From NCBI GenBank assembly GCA_940671915.1, contig CALNVZ010003433.1:19275255-19339254 (forward strand): a stretch of DNA of 64,000 bases, given 5' to 3'. The notes under the pieces were generated by a model. The model made no database searches and was not told where the DNA came from. It was given only the letters and a program-made list of their open reading frames with translations. Positions 19,671-33,384 of this stretch are shown in pieces; the stretch's first letter is position 1; each line of letters opens with the position of its first letter. This stretch comes from Paracentrotus lividus (lineage: Eukaryota > Echinodermata > Echinoidea > Camarodonta > Echinidae). Made by a program: the position numbers and the translations under genes.

Positions 19671-22480
19671 AACGTAAGTGACCCAAGTATAAAAGTATTT
19701 CATTTGCATATCAATAAACAATACCTCTTTATGTTTGCCATATTAGTGGGTCAAATGAACATGAGATGTGCAAACGAGAAATTCGGCCTAGCATATTATA
19801 CAGAACATGGTATATATAGCTGTATACAATTGCTGGATAATAAAGATCTTTAGGCATTTGTGAAAGAGAAAGAAACCAGTATGGCAAGAAGCTTAAGGAA
19901 TGCAATCCAGTAATTGGTTAATGTACAATAGTTGTACTGCGTTGTGGCACATGAATAATCATGAAAGTTTTAAACAGTTCAGTATTCATGAAAGAAACCT
20001 CGAGGATATTAGAGGTAATTGGTTATCACCATCAAAACATGACACACGAAATCGTATTATGAGATCTTATAACTCCTAAACTAAGACGGAAAGTATGCCC
20101 GAAAACGTGTTCATGCGTATTATAATGCATCAAATAAACATAACACTTGCAAGTTTTCAGTGTTTATCAAAAAAAATAAATTGTATTTGTGTTTGTTTTG
20201 TTATGTTTTTTTCTTTGTTTTTTGGCATTCAATGTAATTTAACAAAAAAAGTATTCCTCGTATACTTTAATTTCATGTGTGTGTGTTTTAAACTTTAAAA
20301 AGTAGGCCAAGTTAATACAATGATTGTTAATCGATGACAAATTGCTACAGGTTCAATTAACGACAATCCATCCCTCTCATAGAAAGGTGCAGTGGATCGT
20401 TTTACAAGTTTTTTTAAATAAATCTGAATGGAGTGAGATAGATACCGCATTTGAATGCATAATTACCTAACGTTTAATACAAGCGGCTTTAGTATTACAT
20501 AAGATTTTATTCAAATTCTTTATTGACAACAGTGCAAGCATTCACAGCTAAGGCATCCTGGAAATCGTTCTAGTACACGTTGTATATATAAACAACAAAA
20601 AAAGAAAAAAAAAATGGGATAGGCACGAAGGAATTCAAGAATTTCGTAAAGAAGAAAAAAAAAAAATAGAACAAAGTTGTTGTCACGGTCATGTTCATTC
20701 ACAGACCATGGGGGTCAGGACATATTTCGAGCAAAAAAATTTGGAGTATATGATTAACAAATATTAGATATAAATCGCAACGTTGAAGAAAATATACCTT
20801 AGATAAAGTTAACTAAGCTGTGGATACGAAATATGCCAGAGTAAATAGTAATAAAAAAGTGTTTTGATTGAAACTTTAAATGCAACTTATAGGGAAAACA
20901 AGATTCTCATCTGCATAACTCTATAATGGATTTTAACTTGATTGTCGTAAAATTGATTGCGGCAACGTAAGTGACCCAAAGTAGAAAGTATTTCATTGCA
21001 TATCAAATACAATACCTCTTTTATGTTGCCATCAGAGTGGTTGCGAATGAACAAGAGATGTGCAAACGAGAAATTCGGCCTAGAATATTATACAGAACAT
21101 GGTAGCGGTTACAATTGCTGGATAATAAAGATCTTTAGCCTTTGTGAAAGGAGAAAGAAACCATGTGTGGCAAGAAGGAATGCAATCCAGTAATTGGTTA
21201 ATGGTACAATAGTTGTAACTGCGTTGTGGCACATGAATATTCAAGAAGAAGTATTCGAACAAGTTCAGTATTCATAAGAAAAAAAAAAAACCTCGAGCAT
21301 AGTTGCAGATAATTGATTATCACCACTCTTTATTACCACTTGAAATGGTTGAAGCAAGGAGATATCAAGGTTGATATCAATGGCTGTCTCTGGAGAAGAC
21401 AGCCATCACACTTCAATGATTTTTTGTTTTGTTTTGTTTTTTGTTTTGTGTTTTTTTTTTTTTTTTTTTTTTAGGGATGCATCATAAGTTAAGAATACCA
21501 GAATACACGGTAGGCATTAAAAATAAATAAATAAATAATAATAATAAATAAATATACATAATAACACAGATTCATGAATAATTCACGGGATAGGCACGAA
21601 GGAATTCAAAACATGACACCGAATCGTATTTTGAGGACCTAACGTTTGCATGTTTCAGTATTTTTCAAAGTTTTTCCCTATTGCATAGATCTTAAAGTTC
21701 GTTCTTTTCTTTCCTTTTCTCTTTCAATTTAAAATTTGCCGAGTACCAAGTTATTTTTCCATTCATGCAATTTAACAACAAAAGTGTTCCTCGTATACAT
21801 TTAATTTCATGTGTGTGTGTTTTGACTTTAAAAGTAAGCCAAGTTAATAAATGATTGTTCATCGACGACAATACTACTACATAGGTTCGAATTAACCACC
21901 GTATATGACTTGGAAATTATGTTATCGCATTGTTTTGAGAGAGGTAACTGAATATAATGCTCCCGATTGGGAAAATGCACAATCTTTGATATAATCCATC
22001 CCCTCTCGATAGAAGGGGTGCGTGAATCGTTTTACAAGTCAATAAATCTGAATGGGAATGAGATAAATACCGCATTTGAATGCATAATTACCTACGTGTT
22101 AATACAACCGCTTTAGGTTTGCATAAGAATTTATTCAAATTCTTATTGACAACCGTGCAAACATTTACAGTTGAAGCAATCCAAGGAAATCGTTTTACTG
22201 TACGGTATATATAAACAAAAAACAAAAACAAAAACAAATGATGCGACAGCGTAATCAAGAATTTTATAAAACAAAGTTGTTGTCATTGCTAGGAGGAAAT
22301 GAACATAATCTGTGGAAGAAATTTACGCTTATATCGATCGGTTGATAGACGACTTGCCTAGACTATTACGATGCAAGAGACGTATATTTTCATATTGGTA
22401 ATAATATATTAATAATAATGATAATAATATAATAATTCCCTAGATGTAATGTTCTTTTCCTAATAATAGCAATAATAGGA
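19671..22480. repeat. Tandem pair of ~1.29 kb units, locus A of a spaced duplication
   Basis: Unit 1 begins AACGTAAGTGACCCAAGTAT at 19671. Unit 2 begins AACGTAAGTGACCCAAAGTA at 20964. Both contain GTGCAAACGAGAAATTCGGCC, TGCTGGATAATAAAGATCTT, GCAATCCAGTAATTGGTTAA, a (T)n block and ACAAAGTTGTTGTCA. The pair recurs about 8.35 kb downstream (28027-30840). It ends where the two loci diverge after AATGTTCTTTTCCT. Repeated AATAAA strings and (TAAA)n are present. No long frame survives in either unit, and the family is not recognised. Confidence 0.88.
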
Positions 22481-22599
22481 AGAAAAATACACTGACATTA
22501 GTTTGTTTGATAATTCATAGTTCGAGGATATGTCATAATGAGATATGCTTATAATCCTGTAAATCGTTCATAAATGTTATAAGAATCGTAACTGTTGGA

Positions 22600-23130
22600 A
22601 ATTATTCTTCTATGAAGAAGAGAAGAAAAAAAGGGGATTTCTTACGTGGTGTTCTGTTCTGTTTTCTAGATTTGCGTTGAGTTATATTTTCAATATCCTT
22701 AATCGTCATCCTTTCAAAGTAGGTATTTAATTTCTTCGTCGGTATATGTTTTCCAATCTTTTGCGCTTTTTTTCCTTGTATGTAGAACAACATTGTTCTT
22801 GACGATAGTTTCGTTGATAGATGCTTTCCTTACGCAGACGATACGCGATGTTAGCTAATTTTCCGCGACGAAATTTCATTGTAGGCGGTAAATCAGTCCT
22901 AACGGAGATCCTGGTACGCGGTCTGCTGGGTGCGCCGTGCTAGCCGCTGGGTCGTTGTGTCGTCGGTTGCGGACATCTTACGTCCTTGGTAGGGCTCAAG
23001 GATGAGTTGGCGTTCCGTCATGATCGCGAATTTGGCTATGATGGGGTCCGTCTCGGTCGCCATCGTGGGTCCTGTTTTCCGTGGAAGTCGGTGGCGTTCA
23101 CAATCATTATTGGCTGCCATTCAGGTGATA
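22600..23130 (-). pseudogene. LINE ORF1-like fragment
   Basis: The minus strand from about 23120 reads DPIIAKFAIMTERQLILEPY with basic runs, and then (about 22905-22800) RTDLPPTMKFRRGKLANIAY with RLRKESIYQRN. The latter resembles the DLPP....RG.LA..AY.LRK block at the C-terminal side of ORF1 proteins in several LINE clades, which bind RNA during retrotransposition. A further basic tail follows to 22602. A frameshift or stop near 22899 breaks the frame. It lies on the 3' side of the RT relic at 24067-26930, so it cannot be that element's ORF1 in normal order. Family assignment rests on motif memory only. Confidence 0.4.
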
Positions 23131-23577
23131 GGCCGGCTCAATGAAGAATTTCTCAGTTTAGCAAACACATCTCATCTTTTTGTTTGACTAATCCATAAAA
23201 GAGAGATTAGCTTTGCGCTGATATATTTCCTCACAAGAAGTTTTTTCTCGATGGCTGCTATGTCAGCTTTGTGCTCATTGCGAAGCTTTGGTATTTCTTT
23301 TGCTCAATGTTAGGGCACGATCACTTGTATTTTTAACGATGCTTCATATTGAATCTTGATGTGACATGGCGTCTATTATTTCTTGCAGAGAAGGCCGATA
23401 GTTTAGCTATGTCGCTTCAGTTCACTAAGCATGGCTAACGGAGGGCTGTCGGGCTGGCTGCTGGAGCGTTTTGCCTGTTGCGGTTTAGCTCGGGTCTCAT
23501 ATGGCATAGTGGCACGTGACGTTCAAATTCGTTTGCACAATGAGACGAAATATCATGAAAGTTCGAAGTATAAATCC

Positions 23578-23602
23578 NNNNNNNNNNNNNNNNNNNNNNN
23601 NN
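23578..23602. other. Assembly gap (25 N)
   Basis: Exactly 25 unknown bases, a conventional scaffold gap of unknown true size. The ORFs spanning it are meaningless. Confidence 0.99.
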
Positions 23603-23689
23603 AAATGGGGGGGGGAGGGAGTATATTACGCCTGTTGTACCCCTGGATTCGTCATTGCACTACCATTTCATTATTTTTTTTTTAAAGCA

Positions 23690-26600
23690 GGTGTTTCTGC
23701 ATTTATTGATTCGAAAACATAATATCACATTAATCATTATACATATACATAAAATATATAAAATAATTGATAAGATTACAAATGATGACATTAACATAAT
23801 AGCAATAGATAATAGACATAATTCATATAGATTTAAAACAAAATACTAATACTCAAATGCAGGGGCCAGCTATCATAAGCAAAAATGCTTGACCGAATAG
23901 CAGCCAGGGGGGAGGCTACATGAAAACCATTTAAAATTAACGAGTCTATATTATAACAGGATGTCACTTATATTTCTAAGAAATAAAGATATAAAGGGAA
24001 AGGGAAACAGCAAAGTGATGTGAGTGAGTGTGAGTGCGAGTGCAAGTGCGAGTTACAGATACTTAGATTAAAAGGACCTCTTTAACAAAACTTTAAAGGA
24101 TAAAAGGGATGTAGCATGTTTAATATTAATAGGTAATGTGTTCCAAACATCAGGACCATGATGACGTATGTTTTGTGAGCAATAATTAGTCTTGGATTTG
24201 TTAAATGAAAGTCAGATGAATGTCGTGTGGGGTATGAATGAATCTCTGTTGTAAATAAAAATTATTTTGGAAGGTGTTGGATAGTATTGGTTAGAAGTTT
24301 TGTACATAAAAATAGCAGTTTGATAAGTGTGAATATCGTAAATTTTCAATTGTTTGAAATTATGAAATAAAGGATCGGTATGGCGAGATAATGGGAGTGA
24401 GAACAAATGCGAAGTGCTTTCTTTTGAAGGCGCAATAATGAATCTATTTTTATTTTGTTACTGTTTCCCCATACTATGTTTACAATAAGATATATGTGAC
24501 AAATAAATGAGTTATAAAGCATAAGTAATGATTCTTGAGAGATATAATATTTTAATTTATACAAAATGCCTGTGCCTCTTGCTACTATCATGTTAATATT
24601 ACGAATGTGACTACTCCATGTTACGTTAGAATCGATCAAGACACCTAAAAATTTTAGTTTCCTGTTTTTCATCTATGGCATATCATTGATATAAAATATT
24701 ATCGCGAAATACGTATTTAGAATTAATATGCTTAAAGTACATAAAGTTTGTTTTTATTAATGTTAAGGGAGAGTTTATTTGACTTTACCATAATGATACT
24801 TTCTTTAATTCTTGATTGAGAGTTGCGACAAGTATATTAAGTTCGGATGTTGAATAGAATATTGTTAGTGTCATCTGCGAATAAGATATATGTAAGTATA
24901 GGTGATGCGTTTACAATGTCATTCATATATATTAAAATAATAAAGGGCCTAGGATTGAACCCTGTGGTACTCCACATTTCACATGACTTATATTAGATGA
25001 TTTGGATTTGAAATTAACAAATTGACGTCTATTATTCAAATAGTTTGAACCAAGAAAGTACGATCCCTCTGATTCCATATGTCTTTAATTTACTTAGTAA
25101 TATGTATGGTCCATTGTATCGACGCCTTCGATAATCCATAAAAACTCCAATAGTGTGTTCTTTTTTGAGAGTGAATAATTTATTTTGTCATGGAGTTGAA
25201 CAATGGCATAATCAGTCGAATAATTTTTCCTGAAGCCGTACTGATTGGGATTAATAATTTGTTTGTGTCCAAAAAGGTATATAAACGATTGTAAACAATT
25301 TTTTCAAGTATTTTGGAAATTGTTGGTAACAGAGAAATCGGGCGGTAGTTTACTATTCGACACGGTCATCTTTTTTATATATTGAATTATTTTGGCAAGC
25401 TTTAGCGATTCGGGAAAATGCCTCGCGGAGAGAAGACAGATTGAAAATATGCACAAGTGGAGCAGCCATGAAATAAATTATTTGTTTCAGTAAATAAAAC
25501 ACTTATCCCGTCATGGCCACTAGATTTACTGGATTTTAAAGATCGAAAAATTCTAGTATTTCTTTAACATTGTGTAGGATTAAAGAATAGTGAATGTTCG
25601 TTATGATTATCTAAAATATTGTGAAAATATCATGATCATTAGTAACAATTTTTGAGGCTAGATTTGGCCAATGTTAGTAAAAAATGAGTTGAATGCATCA
25701 GCGATAATATTAGGATCTTTTAATAATCACCGTTTTCTAAAAATTCATATGGTCTCGATCTTTTTTCTTACCTAGGATGTCATTTATCGTATTCCATAAT
25801 GTTTTATTATTGTCTTTATTGTTTTTCAATTTTCTCTGAAAAATACGATTTTCGTGCTAGACGGATAACAGAAGTTAATTTATTACGATATGTTTTGTAT
25901 TTGTTTTGATGTACCAATGTAGGTGATTTAAGTGATATTTTTATATAATCGATTACGAGTAAATATAGACTTGATTATTCCTTGAGTGATCCACGGTTGT
26001 TTATTCTTTTTTTTGTTCGAAGTGATTTTTGTCAAAGGCACATTTTTTATTGTAGTAATAAGCAGTTTTTTATGATATTCCATATGAATTATAACATCTT
26101 GCTCATTTAAGACATCTTGCCATTTTTCTGCATTCAGATCTATTTTAAGTGAATCTATGTTGCGCTTAGTTCTTTTCGTCGAGTGATGTGTTCTTTTGTT
26201 TTGATTTTTTTGTAATCATGGTGCTTGAATATATCGTGAAAATGGGTAAATGATCGGAGATATCGTAATATATTACTCCATTTTTGTTTTATTTGCTTCA
26301 TTTGTGAAAATATTTGTCAATAATTGTGTGTGTTGCATTTGTTATTCTCGTAGGTTTATCAATGAGAGGTTTAAAATAAAATGATGACATCAAGTTACTA
26401 AAGTGTTGACTAAGAGCTGTGAGGCATGGAGAGATCTATATTAAATCGCCCATGATGTAAATATCCTTGTTTTCACGAGATACAGTTTCGAGACAAGTTT
26501 CTAATTATCTAAAAAATACATCAGCAACGCTGTTTGTGGTCTGTATATTACACCGACTATTTTATTTCTTATAATTAGCATCGATAATTTCTATAATAGG

Positions 26601-26930
26601 GTTTCAATATCGACTATTTGAATATCAGACCTAACTTTATAATGCAATTTCATTGGGATATAAACGCGACCCCACCTCCCTTACCGTTTGTACGATCCGT
26701 ATGGTTAAGTGTATAATTATCAATACCGAATATGGGAGGGTTGTTGAATGTAACCATGTCTCTGTCATACCTATTATAGAAAAGGGAAATTTATTTAATA
26801 TATTTAAAATTCCCTAAAAGTATCAAAGTTTTTTTGTAGGCTTCTGATGTTTATGTTGCATTAAGCTAAAGTTATTTGGTTTATCGTTTTGTTTTGTGTT
26901 ATAAAAGCTGAATTAAATTCTCTGGCAGTA
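23690..26930 (-). mobile_element. Decayed non-LTR retrotransposon (CR1/Jockey-like LINE, endonuclease + RT)
   Basis: Reading the minus strand from about 26930, apurinic endonuclease pieces appear first: CNINIRSLQKNFDTF near 26850, GMTETWL near 26760, NGKGGGVAF near 26685 and PLIDKPTRITNATHTIIDN near 26330. Reverse transcriptase follows: ISKILEKIVYNRL and NQYGFRKNYSTD near 25240-25320, GVPQGSILGPLLF near 24940-24975, and FADDTN near 24870-24886 (motif C with both catalytic Asp). Then FLGVLIDSNVTW near 24640 and a C-terminal VWNTLPINIKH before a stop near 24067. Frameshifts and stops every few hundred bases make it inactive. The 3' UTR runs to about 23690. Clade placement is by motif style, not by alignment. 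Confidence 0.88.
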
Positions 26931-27748
26931 TAATATTTGCTGTGGGGGGAAATACTTCATTATCAATATCGTCCAAGTTCATGAAAGAGTACATACATTT
27001 CGGTTTGCAATACATGAAAAGAGTACGCTCGTGCACAGTGCTGATGGTGCAAAAGTAATATCTGTTGTGAGTGTGTGTACATGTTCACGTATGCGTGACG
27101 GTCTGACACACTCTGGGCGAGTGGCAAATTCTGCTTAAGAACAGTTGCTAATTTTCTTGTTTGGAAGGACAAGTAAAAAAATAGTGGGGATAATTGGCAT
27201 TCAATTGGAATTAATTATCTAATTTGATGAATAATACATGTATCCTTAATAAATCAATTTTCACAGAAATTTTTCTTGAAATTAATTAAGCATAATGTGT
27301 CTAGTAAACTTAAATATTCTATTAAAACGTGCGACTTAATAGTCAGGCATTAGATAAAAGCAACAATATATCATCCAGCATATGACAAAACAATAATCTC
27401 ATAATAAATATACAAAGTAACATATTCATGTTCACGTATTCCTATATCATCGATACAGATGGACAAATTTCTGATATTGATTGATTACATTGACTTGGTA
27501 TGGCTTGCTTTGGCACCAAATATAAAATAAACAACAAAACAAAGCAATATTATTCCGTTACAATTAATTGAAAGAAAAGTATTCTTCTACTATCAAAGTT
27601 TGATGCCAAGATAAAGATATAAGGATTCATGCCGGTTTGTCATCACATGGAAAACATAAGGATTACAAATTCGAAACAAAGTATGGGCACTCTTTGTCAT
27701 ATAGACATATTTTGATAAAGTACCAAAAATCTTTTCATTTTTATAAAA

Positions 27749-30700
27749 AACAAAGTTGTTGTCATTGCTAGGAGGAAATGACCCGTGGGGGTCAGGAATA
27801 TATCGAGCAAATAAAATTGAAGTATCTGATTAACATATGCCATATTACATCGCAATGTTGTGTAGAAAATATACCTTAGATAAACTATGTCTTGGATTAC
27901 AAAATATGCCAGAGTAAATAATAATAATTACAAAATTTGATTGGAACTTCTAAATGCAACTTTAGAGGAACAAAAGATTCCTTTGCATAACTATATAATG
28001 GACTTTAACTTGATTGTCATTCGGGCAACGTAAGTGACCCAAGTATAAAGTATTTCATTTGCATATCAATAAACAATACCTCTTATGTTTGCCATTATGT
28101 GGGTTCAAATGAACATGAGATGTGCAAACGAGAAATTCGGCCTAGCATATTATACAGAACATGGTATATATAGCTGTATACAATTGCTGGATAATAAAGA
28201 TCTTTAGGCATTTGTGAAAGGAGAAAGAAACCATGTATGGCAAGAAGCTTAAGGAATGCAATCCAGTAATTGGTTAATGTACAATAGTTGTAACTGCGTT
28301 GTGGCACATGAATAATCATGAAAGTTTTAAACAGTTCAGTATTCATGAAAGAACCTCGAGGATAATTAGAGGTAATTGGTTATCACCATCAAAACATGAC
28401 ACACGAAATCGTATTATGAGGATCTTATAACTCCTAAAACTAAGACGGAAAAGTATGCCGAAAACGTGTTCATGCGTATTATAATGGCATCAAATAAGCA
28501 TAACACTTGCAAGTTTTCAGTGTTTATCAAAAAAAATAAATGTATTTGTTTTGTTTTGTTATGTTTTTTCTTTTGTTTTTTGGCATTCAATGTAATTTAA
28601 CAAAAAAAGTATTCTCGTATACTTTAATTTCATGTGTGTGTGTTTTAAACTTTAAAAAGTAGCCAAGTTAATACAATGATTGTTAATCGATGACAAATTG
28701 CTACAGGTTCAATTAACGACAATCCATCCCTCTCAATAGAAGGTGCAGTGGATCGTTTTACAAGTTTTTTAAATAAATCTGAATGGAGTGAGATAGATAC
28801 CGCATTTGAATGCATAATTACCTAACGTTTAATACAACGGCTTTAGTATTTACATAAGATTTTATTCAAATTCTTATTGACAACAGTGCAAGCATTCAAG
28901 CTAAGGCAATCCTAGAAATCGTTCTAGTACACGGTGTTATATAAACAACAAAAAAAGAAAAAAAAAAAATGGGATAGGCACGAAGAATTCAAGAATTTCG
29001 TAAAGAAGAAAAAAAAAATAGGAAACAAAGTTGTTGTCACGGTCATGTTCATTCACAGACCATGGGGGTCAGACATATTTCGAGCAAAAAAATTTGGAGT
29101 ATATGATTAACAAATATTAGATATAATCGCAACGTTTGAAGAAAATATACCTTAGATAAGTTAACTAAGCTGTGGATACGAAATATGCCAGAGTAAATAG
29201 TAATAAAAAAGTGTTTTGATTGAACTTTAAATGCAACTTAGAGGAAAACAGATTCTCATCTGCATAACTCTATATATGGATTTTAACTTGATTGTCGTAA
29301 AATTGATTCGGGGCAACGTAAGTGACCCAAAGTAGAAAATATTTCATTTTTCATATCAATAAACAATACCTCTTTATGTTTGCCGATCAGAGTGGGGTTG
29401 CGAATGAACAAGAGATGTGCAAACGAGAAATTCGGCCTAGAATATTATACAGAACATGGTAGCGGTTACAATTGCTGGATAATAAAGATCTTTAGGCCTT
29501 TGTGAAAGGAGAAAGAACCATGTGGTGGAAGAAGGAATGCAATCCAGTAATTGGTTAATGGTACAATAGTTGTAACTGCGGTTGTGCACATGAATATTCA
29601 AGAAGAAGTATTCGAACAAGTTCAGTATTCATAAGAAAAAAAAAAAACTCGAGCATAGTTGCAGATAATTGATTTACCACTCTTTATTACCACTTGAATG
29701 GTTGAAGCAAGGAGATATCAAGGTTGATATCAATGGCTGTCTCTGGAAAGAAGCCATCACACTTCAATGATTTTTTGTTTTGTTTTGTTTTGTTTGTTTT
29801 GTGTTTTTTTTTTTTTTTTTTTAGGGATGCATCATAAGTTAAGAATACCAGATACACGGTAGGACATTAAAAATAAATAAATAAATAAATAATAAATAAA
29901 TAAATCATACATAAATAACACAGATTCATGAATAATTCACGGGATAGGCACGAAGGAATTCAAAACATGACACCGAATGTATTTTGAGGATCCTAACGTT
30001 TGCATTTTCAGTATTTTTCAAAGTTTTTTCCCTATTGCATAGATCTTAAAGTTCGTTCTTTTCTTTTCCTTTCTCTTTCAATTTAAAATTTGCACCGAAT
30101 ACCAAGTTATTTTTCCATTCATGAATTTAAACAACAAAAGTGTCCTCGTATACATTTAATTTCATGGTGTGTGTGTTTTGACTTTAAAAGTAAGCCAAGT
30201 TAATAAAATGATTGTTCATCGACGACAAATGACAGAATTACTACATAGGTTCAATTAACCACCGTAATATGACTTGGAAATTATGTTATCGCATTGTTTT
30301 GAAGAGGTAACTGAATATAATGCTCCCGATTGGAAAATGCACAATCTTTGTATAATCCATCCCCTCTCGATAGAAGGGGTGCAGTGAATCGTTTTACAAG
30401 TCAATAAATCTGAATGGGAATGAGATAAATACCGCATTTGAATGCATAATTACCTACGTTAATACAACCGCTTTAGATTTGCATAAGAATTTATCAAATT
30501 CTTATTGACAACCGTGCAAACATTTACAGTTGAAGCAATCCAAGGAAATCGTTTTACTGTACGGTATAATAAAACAAAAAACAAAAACAAAACAAATGAT
30601 GCGACAGCGTAATCAAGATTTTATAAAAACAAGTTTGTTGTCATTGCTTGGAGAAATGAAATAATCTGTGGAAGACAATTTACGCTTATATCGATACGGT

Positions 30701-30840
30701 TGATAGACGACTTGCCTAGATATTTACGATGCAAGAGACGTATATTTTCATATTGGATAAATAATAATATTAATAATAATGATAATAATAATAATAATTC
30801 CCGAATCGTAATGTTCTTTTCCTATAATAGCAAATAATGG
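27749..30840. repeat. Locus B of the spaced duplication (partial unit plus two ~1.29 kb units)
   Basis: A partial unit starts at 27749 (ACAAAGTTGTTGTCATTGCT). Full units start at 28027 and 29315 with AACGTAAGTGACCCAA. The sequence parallels 19671-22480 base for base apart from single-base insertions and deletions, mostly in short homopolymers. Position offsets stay at 8351-8356. The last unit ends near 30840, after which the loci differ. Confidence 0.88.
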
Positions 30841-32015
30841 AAGGTTCAAAATCCGTTCAAAATTGATTGAAACACTTGATGAAATGTATATAGTCGAAAT
30901 ATAATCAAATATAGCTCAATAAAATGTAGAAAAATATAACATATTTTACCACCAGCCCAGAGCTGTCAGACGAAGGTGTTTACACGTCGGCGTTCATGTA
31001 GCAATTATCTTTATACAAGTCATGTATATCTTTCACTCTCCTTTTTGAAGTGTAACGGATTTAGATTTAAACCCTGTTTGCAGAATCGATGTTATGTGTT
31101 TTTGTGAGTATAGGCCTAAATTAATTTCTGGTCATCTGTGCGAGGTTTGTTATTTAGCTCAAAGCTAAATTTGATTTAAAGACAGAAGTGGATTAGTCTC
31201 GTTTGGAATTCATATAGAGATATAGATAGAGATGCCTAAAAATATCTGTATTTTGTATGAAATTGGAAGATTACGGGCTCTAAGCGATGATTGGATGTAT
31301 AAATATAATAATCGTATACTATCAAGGATGTTTCATAGTCATACAAAAGTTTTTTTTATAGTCAAAATGTGTTTTGCGTATTACTAGTATTTGGCTAGTA
31401 CAACAATGTTGTCAGCATCATAAAATTAATAGATGTAAATCTTACAAAATTATTTTAACTTGTCGACGATTAATATGATTCGATTTGTTTAATATATAAA
31501 CTGTTCGTCAAAATGATCGATTTTTTTTTATATTTAATTTTATTATTATTATTTATTTATTTTGCTCCGTCTTAAAATTTACGAATGTGTTTGTCCCTGT
31601 TTTCATTTTGGGGGTCCCAAGGATCCTAAAATTCCACAAGCCCTTCCGAGGGGAAAATATTAGAAAAAAGGGCTTGTTCTCAGTTTTGATCTTTTTCCCA
31701 TTGAGGGACAGCCCCCAAGTAGTAGTGGGTGATCATACATTTCGACAGCATTATCTCTGTTAATTACGTTTTAGAACATTTCTAAGTGAAATCTTGAAAA
31801 CCACCAATTTAGAAAACATTGAAACTGTCAAGATAGTTACGTTTGTGGATTACCCTTTAAAGATTGGTTAATTTGGTTTCATATTTGTATTGTGCTGTTT
31901 TGCATCCCACAGAAACACGCACCATTTTACCAACTCAAACTGGGTTTCATAGTTTTAAATGGCTTTCGTCTGGATATATTAGCTCGAGTGTCTTCTCTTA
32001 TACAATGAAATAAGC
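30841..32015. other. No gene recognised
   Basis: AT-rich DNA without coding signal. Around 31600-31720 a GGATCCTAAAATTCC/GGACAGCCCCCAAG stretch has repeat-like composition but no second copy in the window. Confidence 0.45.
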
Positions 32016-32022
32016 AAGTAAA

Positions 32023-32415
32023 ATGATTCGATACAATGCATTCTATTACAGTACAGAAGATTTAAAGAAGAAGAAAAATAAAACTTTCCAATCACTCTGC
32101 AAGAATCTTTTTGTTACGCGGGCCATCAAAAAACAGAACCACTCCATTATGTTATGTAATCACTTGTCCGCCATCCCACCCTTATCGGCTGAATGCGTCC
32201 GCCACCAATCCGCCGCGAACGCCCAAACGTTCAATGCATTTTGCTATACAATACACCACCAGTTGAGGTGTACGCAAATCGTAGTGCGCTCAAATGGTGA
32301 CAACACACACATCGCGGGAGCTTTTGAGGTTCGACAGTGCATACACACTCAACAGTTTGGAGCTGCACTCAACTGGCTGGACATAGCACTCGTTCTCTCT
32401 CAAAACTGTTCGTAG
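32023..32415 (+). CDS. Open frame of 130 codons, function unknown
   Basis: This is one of the longest non-repetitive frames in the window and lies in a CpG-richer stretch (CGCGGGCCATC, CGTCCGCCACCAATCCGCCG). The product is Cys-, His- and Ala-containing with no signal peptide, membrane segment or motif I know. A partly overlapping minus frame (32484-32290) exists. A donor-like GGAG/GTGAGT lies downstream at about 32730. The region could be a promoter or first exon of a gene whose other exons I cannot see, or it could be chance. Nothing else supports translation. Confidence 0.2.
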   Translation: MIRYNAFYYSTEDLKKKKNKTFQSLCKNLFVTRAIKKQNHSIMLCNHLSAIPPLSAECVRHQSAANAQTFNAFCYTIHHQLRCTQIVVRSNGDNTHIAGAFEVRQCIHTQQFGAALNWLDIALVLSQNCS

Positions 32416-33024
32416 ACTGTCTTGTATTGAGATACTGAACTGGTATTTGTCTTTCTCATTACACCAGATCGATTGATTTAACAAATCAGCTTAATTCGTC
32501 TTTTGTTGTGGGGAAGAAATCAACCATACGAAGCAGATGTTCTTTTCATTCCTCAGAAAAGGAAAAACTTGTGAACAGGCGAGTTGTGCAGCAGTGGCGG
32601 ATTCTTTGGGAATTTATCAACTTTGTGCCGATCTGGGATAGCAGAGTTTGGTCTTATTTATTACCATCGACTTATGTTTTCTTACTTCTTACAGAGATCA
32701 GAGTAGGTCATCTTAGGAATTGAGACTGGAGGTGAGTCTGCATTTACCGCATTTTCTCCACATTATTTCATTGTATTATTAATAGAAAACAGCTGCAGCA
32801 AAGGAGGCAGATTATCATGTACTATAGTAGTAGAAGAAGACGATTCTATCAGATACCGTCCGAGACAAAAGTATTGTCAATTTTATTGCTGGGTGTGAAA
32901 AGGACCTCCAACGAACAACAGCAAGAGGCCTATCATTTAATGAATTCAATCACGAAAATTCAAATATTATAATAAGCACTGAAATATATTTTAAAAAATG
33001 AAATGAAATAGTGCATGTATGGGT

Positions 33025-33028
<4 letters not shown>

Positions 33029-33076
<48 letters not shown>
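33029..33076. repeat. Poly-A tract of 48, then (GAAA)n
   Basis: An uninterrupted A run grades into GAAAGAAAGAAA. It could be the tail of a retroposed sequence on the plus strand, but no recognisable body precedes it. Confidence 0.8.
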
Positions 33077-33078
<2 letters not shown>

Positions 33079-33384
33079 AAGAAAGAAATTTGAATGATAC
33101 TGCTATAGTACATTGCCAATAAATAATAACAAAATGTGTTGTTTGTTATCGCGTATGAATATACCCTCAACTTTTATTCAATGAATAGGTGTGGACTATT
33201 CAATTTCTTCAACAAAAAAAGAAGCCGAACTTATAATACCAGCCGATTGTAAATAAAAGGTTTTTTGGGTTTATGACTACTTTGTTTAAGCGTTTCAGCA
33301 AATTATTGTGTGATGGTGCTGTCTTAGAAAACTTTTAATTTTATGATAAGTGGTAAATGCTTAAGGGTGTGTTCAAGTCCTGCA

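Noticed and set aside
23431..23722. Frames spanning the N gap
   Set aside because: They include unknown bases of arbitrary length.
19671..30840. Long terminal repeats of an LTR retrotransposon
   Set aside because: Each block is itself two tandem units, has no TG...CA ends, primer-binding site or polypurine tract, and the interior is a decayed LINE on the minus strand with no gag or integrase.
32856..33076. Processed pseudogene ending in the A48 tract
   Set aside because: No coding remnant, target duplication or AATAAA was found immediately upstream of the tract.
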